DNA from: Myxocyprinus asiaticus
Lineage: Eukaryota; Chordata; Actinopteri; Cypriniformes; Catostomidae
NCBI RefSeq assembly: GCF_019703515.2
Contig: NC_059372.1
Span: 24,774,931 to 24,838,930 of the forward strand
Length of the DNA: 64,000 bases
Direction: 5' to 3'
A program made the translations under genes and the position numbers. Under the pieces are notes generated by a model. It did not search any database. It was not told the DNA's origin and worked only from the letters and a program-made list of their open reading frames with translations. Shown one piece after another: positions 1-10,408 of the stretch (positions are counted from its first letter, which is position 1; every line of letters starts with the position of its first letter).

Positions 1-558
1 ATAATGTACAGATTTTGCTGTTTCGGAAGGAAATTGGTACTTTAATTCACCAAAGTGTCATTCAGCTTTTTTGAAAAAAGTCGTTTTTGATCAAATCTAG
101 ACAGGCCCCATTTCCAGCAGCCATCACAACCGTATCCTTGAGTAATCATGCTAAATTGTTAATTTGGTACTAGAAAATCAGTTGCCATTATATCAAACAC
201 AGCTGAAATCTATTTGGTTAGTTAAATGAAGCTTAACATTGTCTTTGTGTTTGTTTTTGAGTTGTCACAGTATGCAATAGACTGGCATGTTTTAAGGTCA
301 GTATTAGGTCAAAAAATGGCAAAAAAAGAAACGGCTTTCTCTAGAAACTCATCAGTCAATCATTGTTTTGAGGAATGAAGGCTATACAATGCTTGAAATT
401 GCAAAAAAAATAAAAATAAAAAAACCCTGAAGATTTCATACAAAGGTGTACACTACAGTCTTCAAAGACAAAGGACAACTGGCTCTAACAAGGAGAGAAA
501 GAGATGTGGAAGGCCAGATGTACAACTGAACAAGAAGATAAGTACATCAGAGTCTGTA
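1..558 (+). mobile_element. Tc1-like transposon, 5' part, truncated
   Basis: This is the left part of a Tc1-like element. The sequence matches, in the same order, the reverse complement of the complete copy at 46378-47586: a TIR-like stretch at the very start, a non-coding leader, then a transposase start codon near 316 followed by a Lys-rich start (MAKKETAFSRNS). The outer TIR tip lies just before the window. The match stops near 558, in the DNA-binding region, so the catalytic half and right TIR are missing. Short A-rich indels near 405-425 break the frame. It cannot make a working transposase. Confidence 0.8.
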
Positions 559-984
559 TTTTATCATTTTTTCAGACTAATTCTGTTAGTCTAACCTCAA
601 TGTTGCTAAACATATATCATGTTCGTATTAATTTTAACTTAAAAATGAGAATTTATCTTAATTTGTTGATTTTATTGAATTGATAAAAGAGGAAAAACAT
701 GGACACTCAAGCATCCAGTATTTTGATGTATTGCTCAAACTACAGAAAATAAATGTATGAGCTCTGATTAAAATAGTATTTTTAAAAAGAGCATAAAATT
801 GGAGTCACGTGATGCCATGCAAGGATCGGACGTGTGAACGGCAAGCTCTGCACACTTTGCTAGTTTGAACACTTTTAATGATATAAACCAGTGAGATTCG
901 ATATACTCTGTTTCATAACTGTTCTGGGAGGACAGTATGTAAAATAATTCAAAATCCTCAGGGTCTGGAGACATAAAAAGACAC
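559..984. other. unassigned AT-rich sequence
   Basis: This stretch lies between the Tc1 fragment and the LINE. I see no splice-bounded exon, TIR pair or coding match. An open frame on the minus strand (768-992) has no recognisable domain and looks like chance. Confidence 0.5.
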
Positions 985-1064
985 ATGCTCAAGCTGATAC
1001 CCCCGAGAGGGCCGTGAGCCAGGGAGTCGATTTAGTCGGGGAAGTGCGAGAAATGTGGTGAGAG

Positions 1065-1697
1065 ATGTTGAACATGTCGGCAATGCAGACGAAGGTCGTT
1101 GCTGACTTGGAGGATCTCACTGTGATATGTCGATCGATCGCTGCCATGGAGGCGAAGTTCTCTGCGATGGTTACAAGAGTGGGGGATGTCGAGAAACGGA
1201 TCGATTATCCAGAGTCATCGGAGAGGGAATTATCTGCTAATCCGCTAGCAACCCAGGTGGATTTGAAGCGTGTCTGGGAGAAGTTGGAGGACATGGAGAA
1301 CCGTAGCCGGCAGAAATACATCCGTATTGTCGGAATTCCTGAGGCCGAAGAGGGTCAGGATATGGTGAAATTCCTGGATGGGCTCCTTCCAAATCTGCTC
1401 AACATAACAGGCCATAAGATGGAAAGTGAGCGAGCTCACAAGGTTCCGGTGCAGAGATCCACGGAGGGAGACAGGCCCCGATCAATTCTGGCCAAATTTC
1501 TGAGATCATCCAATAAAGATCTTGTGTTATGCAAGGCGAGGAGTAATTCGATTCAAGGAATGCAAGAAACTTTTACATCAACGGAAGGTCACTTTTGCAC
1601 TGATATTTCCGGCCAAATTGAGAATAGATGCTAAGGAGGGCCATAAAACTTTCACATGCCCACAGCAAGCGAAGTCCTTCATAAAGTCAATGGAGTG
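1065..1697 (+). pseudogene. L1-type ORF1 (RNA-binding chaperone), frameshifted
   Basis: ORF1 proteins of L1 elements coat the element RNA and form trimers. The frame from 1065 is open for 189 codons. It shows an N-terminal helical segment with repeated Leu/Met/Glu, then the hallmark DMENRSRQ-YIRIVGIPE stretch that opens the RRM-like domain (about residues 79-95), then a C-terminal region. Near 1600 the frame shifts. The family's C-terminal end (AKLRIDAKEGHK...FIKSME) is readable in another frame up to a stop near 1697. The length of about 210 residues is near normal for fish L1 ORF1, so one indel separates this from an intact gene. I infer that it is not functional. Confidence 0.8.
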
Positions 1698-2213
1698 AGT
1701 AAGTTATTTTGTGGTACTCACGTTGCAGCCGAGTGGACTGGCTCACTTATCATTCACTTGACTGTTTGAGGAAATAGAGCGTTTTTGTTTTGTGCTGGTT
1801 CTGCCAGCGGCTGGAGTTTATTTTGCAGAGTGGCACACCTTCGGGACAGTTTTGTGGATGAATCTACATGCTCTTTGAGTTTGTTCTGCCTATTGGCTGG
1901 AGTTTGTTTTATAGATTATATTTTGCTGTGTAATTCTGTCTCACAAAATTTGTATAGAAACACCGGGCTTGAGCAATCCGATGGCAAAGTTGTCGCGGGG
2001 GTCCTCGTAGGCATACATGGACTGTTTGAGTTTGGAGGGATGGACGCCAGTTGGCGCTGTCGTGCGCACATTTTTCTTTTTTCTGTTTGTTTTGTTCCGT
2101 GGGATGTTCGGGTTTTAATGGCCGCACCAATGTTGGAATGTGGTCTTTATAATCTTGTTTTTGACACACAAAATTTATTTTTTCTTATATGTCAAAATGT
2201 CAAATGTTAATAT

Positions 2214-4105
2214 GAGTGGACTGTCTCTCTCCGCATGGAATGTGAATGGAAGGTTATTTCTCTTCTTAAGCATAAGAAATATGATATAGTGTTTCTTTAA
2301 GAAATGCACCTTTCTCTGCAGGAAGCCGAAAAATTTGGAAAGATATGGGGTGGGCATTTTTTTTATTGTGCTGACTCGAATAAGAGCAGGGGAGTCATTA
2401 CATTGATAAGTAAACATCTACAATTCAAATGTATCAAACAGAGTAAAGATAAATTAGGAAGAGTCATTATTGTTTTAGCTGAAATTCAGGGGCAAAGTCT
2501 TATTTTGGCTAATATTTATGCACCTAATGTGGATGATCAGGGCTTTTTTATAGATCTTGAAGGGATGTTGCAAGCCGCTAGCACCCCTCATGATATAATA
2601 TTGGGAGGAGACTTTAATCTTTTGATGGACTCAGTGCTTGATCATAGTGAAGCAAAAGTATGCAAGCCTCCTAGAGCAACATTGACGCTTCACAGGATGT
2701 GTAAAAATCTTGGTCTTACAGATATTTGGAGACTTTCCATCTGGTAGGGACTATAATGTTTTTTCATCAGTCCATAAGATTTATTCTAGAATAGATTTTT
2801 ATTTTTTATATCTAAGTCCCTCATTTCATCTGTTGTTGATTGCTCAATTGGAAACATTTTAGTCTCAGATCATGCCTTGGTGTGTTTAGAGGTGTTGCCA
2901 CATACAGAAAAAAGAAATCATAGTTGGCATTTTAATGTATCCCTTTTGCAAAATCCTGAATTCCAATAAATGTTAAAGACTGAAATCAATGTCTATATGG
3001 AGACCAACTGGTCCTCAGTATCTTCTGTGGGCGTGGCTTGGGAGGCACTTAAGGCGGTTCTTAGGGGCCGGATCATAGAGTATGCCTCATTCACCAAAAA
3101 ATCCAAAGCACAAGAACTCATGAAATTGAAAGGGAATATTAAAAGTGCAGAGGCAGAGCTGAAGTGCCGAGAGTCATCTAATGGCCTCAGAAAATTGACC
3201 TGATTGAAATACAGATATAATACTATTTTGTCACAGAAGGTGGAGTTTTGGCTATTCAGGGCAAGACAGTCATAGAGGAGGGACAGAGATGGGGGACAAG
3301 GCAGGAAAACGTATATTATTTACCTCAGCCATTGATATTAATAATGCTTTTAAAAAAATTCTATCTTGATCTCTATAGTTCCACATCTTCGTCTACTGAA
3401 GAGGATATTAGAAACTTTGTGGAACCATTAGAAATTCCTAAACTGACGAAAAAAAATCTCTTGATTCTGAGATTACCTTGGAGGAGGTAATTAAGGCCTT
3501 GCCTACAGGCAAGGCTACGGGGCCAGATGGCTTTCCCGCTGACTTTTTAGATCTTATGCTACAGAACTGACTCCACTTTTGCTAGAAGTTTATACGGAAT
3601 CATTAAAGAGTGGAAAGCTTCTGCCAACCATGACGCAAGCCCGGATCAGTCTGATTCTTAAAAAGGACCAAGTGAGTGTAAGAGTTACCGTCCAATTTCC
3701 CAGATCTAGCTAGACGTTAAAATTCTGTAAAAAATGTTGGCTAACCGATTAAGTAAAGTTATGACATCTCTTATACATATAGATCAGGTGGGGTTTATTT
3801 GGGGCCATAACTCTTCTGATAACATTAGGCGTTTCATCAATATCATGTGGTCAGTGGCGAATGATCAGACTCCGGTCTCTGCCATCTTGCTTGACGCCGA
3901 AAAGGCATTTGATATGGTAGAATGGGATTATCTTTTTAAGATTTTGGAAATGTATGGGTTCGGGAATACTTTTATTGGGTGGATTAAGTTACTTTATAGA
4001 CACCTGGTAGTGGCGGTTCAAACGAATAGATTAATTTTGGATTATTTTACTCTGGATAGGAGCACCCGGCAGTGTTGCCCTCTTTCCCCCTTATTGTTCT
4101 GTCCT
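2214..4105 (+). pseudogene. L1-type ORF2 remnant: endonuclease plus partial reverse transcriptase
   Basis: ORF2 nicks target DNA and copies element RNA at the nick. The start at 2214 leads into SLSAWNVNG. A stop at 2298-2300 replaces the Gln of the LQE catalytic motif. NIYAPN, GGDFN (near 2600) and SDHALV (near 2867) follow, so most of the APE-like endonuclease is recognisable. Linker and RT follow in several frames: GKATGPDGFPADF (near 3510), DAEKAFDMVEWDYL (3890-3931) and CPLSPLLF (near 4080). The catalytic F/Y-A-D-D box, thumb and C-terminal domain are absent because the sequence stops at the LTR. Multiple frameshifts make it inactive. Confidence 0.85.
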
Positions 4106-4111
4106 GCCCTG

Positions 4112-4700
4112 TGTAGGGCTTTACTGGTTGTTTAGATCAGTGTTACTATCAGAAATAACTGGTAATTATTTCTTTAGTTATTCATTAATATTTAAATTAA
4201 TTAATTGAATCTAACTCATTAAAACCTCATATGGGGCTCCAGTAAATGTAGTGCGCTACGTTTAAGAGCGGGTTTGGTTATCAGCAATAATTAATAATTA
4301 TCAAAGATAATTAGATAGAATATTAATAAGGATTAACGTTGACAGGGCACCACCCTGGAATCAGGGACAAATAACCAGATAGTATAACAGTCTCAATATT
4401 AGATTGTTTTCTTAGGAAAATCGACTTCAGAAGAATATCGATTTTCGGGAAAAAAAACAATGAATGAAGGCTTGAATCCAAGCACTGACATCCCATCAGC
4501 ATGACACAGATGTATGCAAAACAAACCAAAACACTTCTCTTTGTAATATAACAAAGTTTATTTATGCAGTAATATCAATTAATAATTAATACAATGCAGT
4601 CAATAAACTTCCGACTTACAACTACAAACTAAACAGTGATATGATTAGATATGGAAACTAAAATAATCCTATAACATATAAGGGTGTGTGTGTGTGTGTA

Positions 4701-4734
<34 letters not shown>

Positions 4735-4902
4735 CGTGTGTGCGCGCGTAAGGAGGGACGTGCACAAAATGGCGGACGTGACTCTCGTGGAGAGTATGTC
4801 ACGCGAGACCTCCGGCCAGAGAATATGGCCGCAAATGTGGGCGGAGAGAAACCAGTCGATGGCGTCTACCAGTTACCACGTGTATCCGCTTGTACGGTAG
4901 CT
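4112..4902 (-). mobile_element. ERV LTR fragment (same family as the LTRs at 35882 and 42342)
   Basis: From 4112 the sequence follows the + strand of the ERV LTRs (starting TGTAGGGCTTTACTGG) almost base for base, apart from loss of an AT-rich block of over 100 bp. The match runs to the GT microsatellite at 4684. After the microsatellite, 4749-4902 is GC-rich and no longer matches the other two LTRs, so the far end is uncertain. No LTR end (GCCCAACA) or internal ERV sequence is present. It is either a truncated solo LTR or a diverged LTR variant. Open frames over the GT tract are low-complexity artefacts. Confidence 0.8.
4684..4748. repeat. GT/GC microsatellite
   Basis: Dinucleotide GT repeats with CGCG interruptions lie inside the LTR. 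The same position in the LTR at 35882 holds GT then GA repeats (36623-36700), so it is an LTR-borne microsatellite. Confidence 0.9.
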
Positions 4903-6371
4903 TAGGGACTGTATTTGACATTAAATATTTCTTAGTTGACATGTCCTGCAGTGTGACAAGCTATAAATAGGATTTTGTTAATTATTTTATAATTATACAT
5001 GTAGTTTTATGACCGTGACCTGATATTAATTTAAAGACTACATGGAATATGTCTACTTTTTAAATTAATTTCACCAGAAATAACCATTTAACAATTAACT
5101 AGTAGCTAAAAATGTAATTAAAGTGGTGAAACACTGATATAGTGACTACACACAGTACCAACCCGATCTCATAACAAGTTGGAATAATAGTTAGAAATGG
5201 CCAAATTTCTTGTCTTGTGCAAATTCACATGACTTTTACTTGCATAGAGAAAAATAAACAAGCCATCGAACAAGTTTATATGGATTTTTCCTACGTTTAA
5301 ACCCTGATACAAATCTACACCTAACCATAAAGTCTAACCCCTTAGCCAGACTATAAACATAACAATGATTTTAATTGAAAAATCACTATTGTGTACCACG
5401 GAAGAAAGAGAAATATCATGGTTTGGAGCATTCTTATGATTTTTCCTAAGTTTAACCCCTTATCCAAACCTTAACCTAACCATGAATAACAGCATATAGG
5501 AACAAAACAGCAACCTAGTCTCATAGAATGAATGTTACTATAACAAAATTTTTGCAATCTGAGTTTTACGTCCCGCTTACTATGTTTCCTGGTGAAAGGA
5601 ACACTAGAGGCGCTGCAACAACTGTGCTTATGATTCACTTTCACACAAATCACCTATGGCTGTTTATGAATTTATAAACACTTTATAAACCTTTGTAATG
5701 TGTCCACCCAGAGTCATTTCAGTGACGCACATACAGTACAAACAAACACACACACAAAAGCACTTTCCTGTCAGTGATAAAATAATGGAGAAAGAACCTC
5801 TTAGCACTATTTGATGTACAAAACCAGCCCAGATGGGACCTATGTAAGGCATTTTAATTACCACAGAAGAACGGCAAGTCTTAACTATCACCAAAATGCA
5901 GAATGATAAATTTTTGTTTGCAAGCGTGGACTTCAAAGCGTTTGAAGCTGGCACTGACGCTCTGACGCTCATCATGAACGCAGCTTCATGATTGCTGTAA
6001 GAAAGCTATAGCCACAGTGTACCGGCAGATTAATATTATGGAGGTTGAATATGCAACCTATGTGGGAGACTAGTTTTTTCAATTACTCAAACTCCCACTT
6101 AGACTTTGGGAAACGTTTAATGTTACTTGAATTAGTGCTATTTTAGTGCACTTCTATCTTTATATTGTGGAAGGGTTTGTTTGGAAAATGTTAATAAAGC
6201 ATTATATTGTTACATATTGTTTTGTTTTCTTTCCTGAGATGGAAATGATTGCATTTTGACAGGAAAAGAATTATATATGTTGTCAAATTTCATCATTTTC
6301 AAAATTCACAATTAGAAGAAGCCTTTATTTTTGTCACACATTATACATTTTGAACATATACAGTGGAATTC
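4903..6371. other. unassigned non-coding DNA
   Basis: About 1.5 kb is without a recognisable gene. Between 5270 and 5490 there are two loosely similar stretches containing CCTA(C/A)GTTTAA and CTAACC-like motifs, probably an old repeat. Open frames on the minus strand (5471-5653, 5664-5975) have no recognisable domain. Confidence 0.5.
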
Positions 6372-6594
6372 TTTTTTTTTTTTTTTTTTTTTTTTGCATA
6401 TCCCAGCTAAGATGGGGTCAGAACGCAGGGTCAGCCATGATATGGCACCCCTGGAGCAGATAGGATCAAGGGCCTTGCTCAAGGGCCCAACAGTGGCATC
6501 TTGGTGGTGCCCCCACCAATTAAGCTAATGGCTTGTACCCCCAACCATCTGGTCAGTAATCCAGAGCCTTAACCGCTGAGCCACCACTGCCCTG
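6372..6594 (-). mobile_element. tRNA-derived SINE, minus strand
   Basis: Read on the minus strand, a tRNA-like head (TGGCTCAGCGGTTAAGG as box A; a G-rich box B region with GGGGGTACAAGCC) is followed by a body with GCTCAAGGGCCCAACAG and CTCCAGGGG motifs (in + orientation), and it ends in a long A-tail (the T run at 6372-6395). This is the layout of a Pol III-transcribed SINE moved by a LINE. The box B consensus TTC is degraded to TAC. No clear target duplication was found. Confidence 0.75.
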
Positions 6595-7249
6595 TATTTT
6601 TTCCATAATTTTTTAATCACATAACTTTTCATCGACTGACAGCACACATTTTAATGCTTGTATAACACCTACATTTACACGCGTATTCCAACATGATTAG
6701 CTTCTGCAGTAGCTCACCTGATTGGGTTTTGGACTTGGAGACCGAGCTTTGAGCCCAGACAAGGATGCTCAGAGTGAAAATGAAGCAAATGTACCATAGA
6801 AGTGACACAAAGTTATGTGGTTGCTTTAGTAAATGTGCTTTTCATGTCGAATTTGCTTTTAAAACACTATCGGTTTGGTTTAGGCATTGGTTAAGGGTAA
6901 GGATGTCTGTGTTAACCTCTCATTTATCTATTTGAACAGTATTGGTTAGGTTTAGGTGTTGGTTTAGGGTAAGGATGTCTGTTTATTTATAGGAAGTACC
7001 TTTGTTTATGGTTGTGGTTTAGTTAGGTGCTTACGGAAGAGGTGTGTCTTCAGACGTTTTCAGAAGTTTGTGATGGCTTCAGCAGATTGGATGGAGTTTG
7101 GAAGCTCCTTCTACCAATGTTCTGGAAAGTAACTTTTTACTTTGTTGTGTTAAAATGCAAATAAATCTTAACCTAAAATCTTGATGTTTATTAAAAAAAT
7201 GTGGCCGAGGACCACATGGTGGCCTATCCCAGGGCCAGCGAGCCCATAT
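6595..7249. other. unassigned, with a short TTAGGTTTAGG-rich repeat
   Basis: No gene is visible. Around 6870-6995 the phrase GG(T)TTAGG...GGGTAAGGATGTCTGT occurs twice, giving a two-copy direct repeat of roughly 80 bp. The remainder, including 7025-7140, resembles dispersed fish repeat DNA but I cannot name it. Confidence 0.4.
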
Positions 7250-7739
7250 TGCCATCTCTCTCTCCCCCTTCCCTCTCTCTCTCTGCCCCTTTCCCTCGTC
7301 CTGTTCCCCCTCCCTGGAAATGGGGAGTTCTCATCCTACACCAGCTCCCTGGCTTCAGGGACTGCACAACTTACCTGTTTCCCCTGTCTCTCCCCATTCT
7401 CGTCCCCACGATGACAGATACGCTGCCACAGGTGAGGGCGTGAAGCCTGGGCCAGTCTTTTGGAGCTGCGGGGAGCAAGCGTGTTTCCAGGACCAATGCC
7501 CGGTAATGGAGGTGGGGACATTGGTTTGGGTCCCCGACGTGCTGCAGGCTGCCCCCGATCGAGCTGGGATGTACCGCATACCCATGAGTATTAAGCGGGG
7601 TACATACCAGGACTTGGTTGATTCGGGTTGCAGCCAAACCTCCATCCAGCAATGCCTGGTTCAAGACGAGGCTTTAGGTGCTAGTGGTGAAGGTAAAGTA
7701 TGTGCATGGGGATATCCTTGATTATCCTGTAGTGACTGT
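7250..7739 (+). pseudogene. Ty3 gag C-terminus and protease remnant
   Basis: The frame covering 7320-7721 (133 codons open) reads a Pro/Ser-rich gag tail, then a zinc-knuckle relic (FWSCGEQACFQDQCPVM) in which the first Cys and the His of the CCHC pattern are changed. A protease follows with active site LVDSGCSQTS near 7615-7645. DSG instead of DTG is common in this group. After a frame change the protease continues as VHGDI-DYPVVTV and stops at 7739, where the Tc1 sequence begins. Nucleic-acid binding by the knuckle is unlikely given the missing ligands. Confidence 0.75.
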
Positions 7740-8728
7740 GAGAAATAGGCGCCTCACATGTACTCAGCTGACAGCTTCATTGAATTCTACCAGCTCAACA
7801 CCAGTTTCATGTACAACAGTCAAGAGAAGACTCAGGAGAGCAGGCCTTATGGGAAGAATTGCAAAGAAAAGCCACTTTTGAAACAGAAAAACAAAAAGAA
7901 AATGTTAGAGTGGGCAAAGAAACACAGACATTGGACAACAGATAATTGGAAAAGAGTGTTATAGATCTTAATCCCATTGAGCTTTTGTGGGATCAGCTAG
8001 ACTGTAAGGTGCGTGAGAAGTGCCCGACAAGACAGCCACATCTATGGCAAGTGCTACAGGAAGCGTGGGGTGAAATGTCACCTGAGTATCTGGACAAACT
8101 GAAAGCTAGAATGCCAAGGATCTGCAAAGCTGTCATTGCTGCACGTGGAGGATTTTTTGATGAGAACTCTTTGAAGTAGTTTAAGAAATTCTGAAATTTT
8201 TTTTCAAATTGTAATAGTAATTTTTATGTTATTAATGTCCTGACTATACACTGTGATCAGCTGAATGCCACTTTTTTTAAAAGTACCAATTTCTGGCATG
8301 CTGAGTGACTCCAGCCAGGTCTCTTAAGCAACCAAATTGGCCCGGTTGCTAGGGAGGGTAGAGTCACATGGGGTAACCTCCTCGTGATCGCTATAATGTG
8401 GTTCGTTCTCGGTGGGGCGCGTGGTGAGTTGGGCGTGGTTGCTGCAGTGGATGGCGTGAAGCCTCCACACGTGCTATGTCTCCGTGGCAATGCGCTCAAC
8501 AAGCCACGTGATAAGATGCACAGGTTGACGATCTCAGACACGGAGGCAACTGGGATTTGTCCTCCGCCACCCGGATTGAGGCGAATCACTACGCCACCAC
8601 GAGGACTTAAAACACATTGGGAATTGGGCATTCCAAATTGGGAGAAAAAGGGGAAAAATATAAAAAGTACCAATTTCTTTCCATAAGAGCAAAATCTATA
8701 CGTTATTCCAAAATTTTGGCCGCCAGTG
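7740..8728 (+). mobile_element. Tc1-like deletion derivative, 5'-truncated, split by a SINE
   Basis: The sequence matches the transposase second half and right TIR of the copy at 46378-47586. Recognisable parts are the second HTH region, the NWKRV junction (near 7945-7963), DLNPIELLWDQL with frameshift, the C-terminal AVIAARGG-F-ENSLK (ending 8179) and the right TIR ending GCCAGTG at 8728 followed by TA. The left half is absent. The catalytic middle is missing at exactly the same junction as in the 46-kb copy. A SINE at 8295-8662 splits the right TIR. Confidence 0.85.
8295..8662 (+). mobile_element. SINE (cyprinid tRNA-SINE family), headless, with 16-bp TSD
   Basis: This body-only copy of the SINE family is also seen at 27023, 31566 and 62648. 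It is bounded by a perfect 16-bp target duplication AAAAGTACCAATTTCT (8279-8294 and 8663-8678), which is Tc1 TIR sequence. It begins just after the position of box B in full copies, so the tRNA head is missing, and it ends in an A-rich tail. I infer LINE-mediated insertion of a 5'-truncated copy. The family resembles SINEs of carps, but the name is uncertain. Confidence 0.9.
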
Positions 8729-8742
8729 TAAGGGAAGGGGAA

Positions 8743-10033
8743 GTCTCAGCTTCCCCAGCCCTTAGAGGATTCCTCACCAGGGATTTCCCTCTGGATCAGA
8801 TGGAGAGAGATAAAGGCCATTCTCAATATGTGGGTAATAGAAGAATCCCACAGTGACTAGGCCAGCCTGGTGGGCCTGGTTTCTAAGAGTGATGGCTCGG
8901 TCCGGTTCTGTGTGAATTATAGAAAGGTCAATGCGGTGTCTAAATTTTATGCATATCCAATGCCTTGTATTGATGAACTGCTCGATTGGTTGGGCACGGC
9001 TCGTTTTTATTCGACACTGGATTTAACAAAGGGTTATTGGCAGATCCCCTTAACACCAATGTCCCGTGAGAAAATGGGACACACCGTTCGGCTAACACCA
9101 ATTCGTGACCTTTCCGTTCAGTTTGTTTGGGGCCCCGGCTACGTTTCAGCACCTTATGGACGAGTCCTCAGACCGCACTCTGTGTACGCCGCTGCCTATC
9201 TGGATGACATCATTATATACAGTAATGATTGGCGGCGGCACATGCCGCATCTGAGCAGTTCTGAGGTCACTGCAATGTGCGGGACTCATGGCAAACTCCA
9301 AGAAGTGCGCAATTGGACAGGTGGAGGTATGGTATCTAGGGTTTTACTTGGGGTCACGGGCAGGTGCACCCCCAAATAGATAAGACTGCAGCGGTTGCAG
9401 CCTGCCTGAGACCCAAGACCAAAAAGGAGGTGAGACAGTTCCTGGGGCTGGCTGGTTATTATAGGAGGTTTGTGCCTAATTATTCGGACATCACCAGCCT
9501 GCTGACTGATCTCACTAAAAAGGGAGCTCCAGACCCGGTCCAGTGGACGGAGCCATGCCAACAGGCTTTTATCCAGGTGAAATCTGCGCTTTGTGGTGGG
9601 CCATTGTTACATGCTCCCAATTTTTCTCTCCCTTTTGTTGTACAGATCGACGTGTCGGACAGGGGGTTGGGAGCCATGTTGTCCCAGGTGGTCAAGAGGG
9701 AGGAGCGCCCGGTGCTGTACATCAGCCGATAGCTTTCGGCAAGAGAGACGAGGTACAGCACCATTGAGAAGGAGTGTCTGGCCATCAAGTGGGTAGTCCT
9801 CACCCTTCGGTACTACCTCCTGGGACAGGCTTTCACCCTCTGTTCAGACCATGCCCGTTACAGTGGCTCCATTGCATTAAAGATACCAATGCGCAGATCA
9901 CCTGTTGGTATCTGGTTCTTCAGCCTTTTAAGTTTGAGGTGGTCCACAGGCCAGGGGCGCAGATGGCTGTTGCGGACTTTCTCTCCAGAAATGGGGGGGG
10001 AGTAGTGGGCAGGCAGGACGATGCCCCGGCCTG
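8743..10033 (+). pseudogene. Ty3 reverse transcriptase and RNase H remnant
   Basis: A short stretch (SPALRGFLTRDFPLDQ, near 8750-8800) of the type that precedes integrase in Gmr1-like polyproteins is joined near 8800-8805 directly to the lead-in of RT. RT motifs follow: LVSKSDGSVRFCVNYRKVN, FYSTLDLTKGYWQIPL, then in another frame AAYLDDIIIYS (YLDD catalytic box, near 9200). The connection and RNase H read KEVRQFLGLAGYYRRFVPNY, ...YISR (stop at 9730-9732), TRYSTIEKECLAIKW and the DFLSRN ending (near 10000). At least three frameshifts and one stop make it inactive. Confidence 0.85.
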
Positions 10034-10051
10034 AGTCGGGCGATGGGGGCA

Positions 10052-10408
10052 TGTGGTGGTGGGGGGTGTGGTTGAGCATTAGTGTGTGAATGGAGAGCGA
10101 GATCTGGAGATGAGAACGGAAAGGATTGTCACCTGTTTGTGATGAACCAACACCTGTTAGGGTGTAGGAAAGTTTAAAAGGAAGCCAGATGCCGGAGAAG
10201 AGAGAGACTGACACGCCTGTCCTATGTGTGTGTGTCTGTGCATCTGAGGGTGTTACGCTGAAAAGCCGAGTTAGTGTGTGGGTGACTGAATAGCTGATTT
10301 AAGTTGCCGCTGGAAAGTTGTTTTTGGTTTGACATTAGAAATAAACACAATATGTGGACTGATCTCCCGGTTCCTGCTTTCTCCTTTTATGAACATTGTT
10401 GCAGTACA
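10052..10408 (+). mobile_element. 3' LTR of the Gmr1-like element, with upstream PPT
   Basis: The LTR begins TGTGG directly after the purine tract GATGGGGGCA (10042-10051) and ends near GTACA (10408), giving TG...CA ends. A TTTAAAAGG box (near 10172) could be the promoter and AATAAA (near 10341) the polyadenylation signal. No partner 5' LTR is in the window. The right boundary rests only on the CA end. Confidence 0.6.

Larger units (their letters stand above)
985..4111 (+). mobile_element. L1/Tx1-type LINE, degenerate and 3'-truncated
   Basis: This non-LTR retrotransposon has the two-gene layout of the L1 group: an RNA-binding ORF1 followed by an ORF2 that starts with an apurinic-type endonuclease and continues into reverse transcriptase. 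Order and strand agree, but stops and frameshifts break both genes. The LINE sequence ends inside the RT palm, exactly where an ERV LTR begins (4112). The 3' end of the LINE does not resume beyond the LTR remnant. The 5' limit is approximate, placed at the GC-richer leader before ORF1. Confidence 0.85.
7250..10408 (+). mobile_element. Ty3-type (Gmr1-like) LTR retrotransposon, partial
   Basis: The remnant contains, in order, the gag end with a decayed zinc knuckle, protease, a Tc1 plus SINE insertion, reverse transcriptase, RNase H, polypurine tract and 3' LTR. No integrase lies between RNase H and the LTR. In Gmr1-like fish Ty3 elements integrase sits before RT, so this order fits that group. 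Here the integrase is missing altogether. The 5' LTR and most of gag are absent. The start is approximate. Confidence 0.75.

Noticed and set aside
1785..2210. 141-codon open frame between LINE ORF1 and ORF2
   Set aside because: The inter-ORF spacer of the LINE; Cys/Phe/Leu-rich translation without domain and overlapping no known LINE protein.
4684..4905. Overlapping open frames of 70-73 codons
   Set aside because: Their first part is a GT microsatellite (Cys/Val repeats). This is simple-sequence translation inside an LTR fragment.
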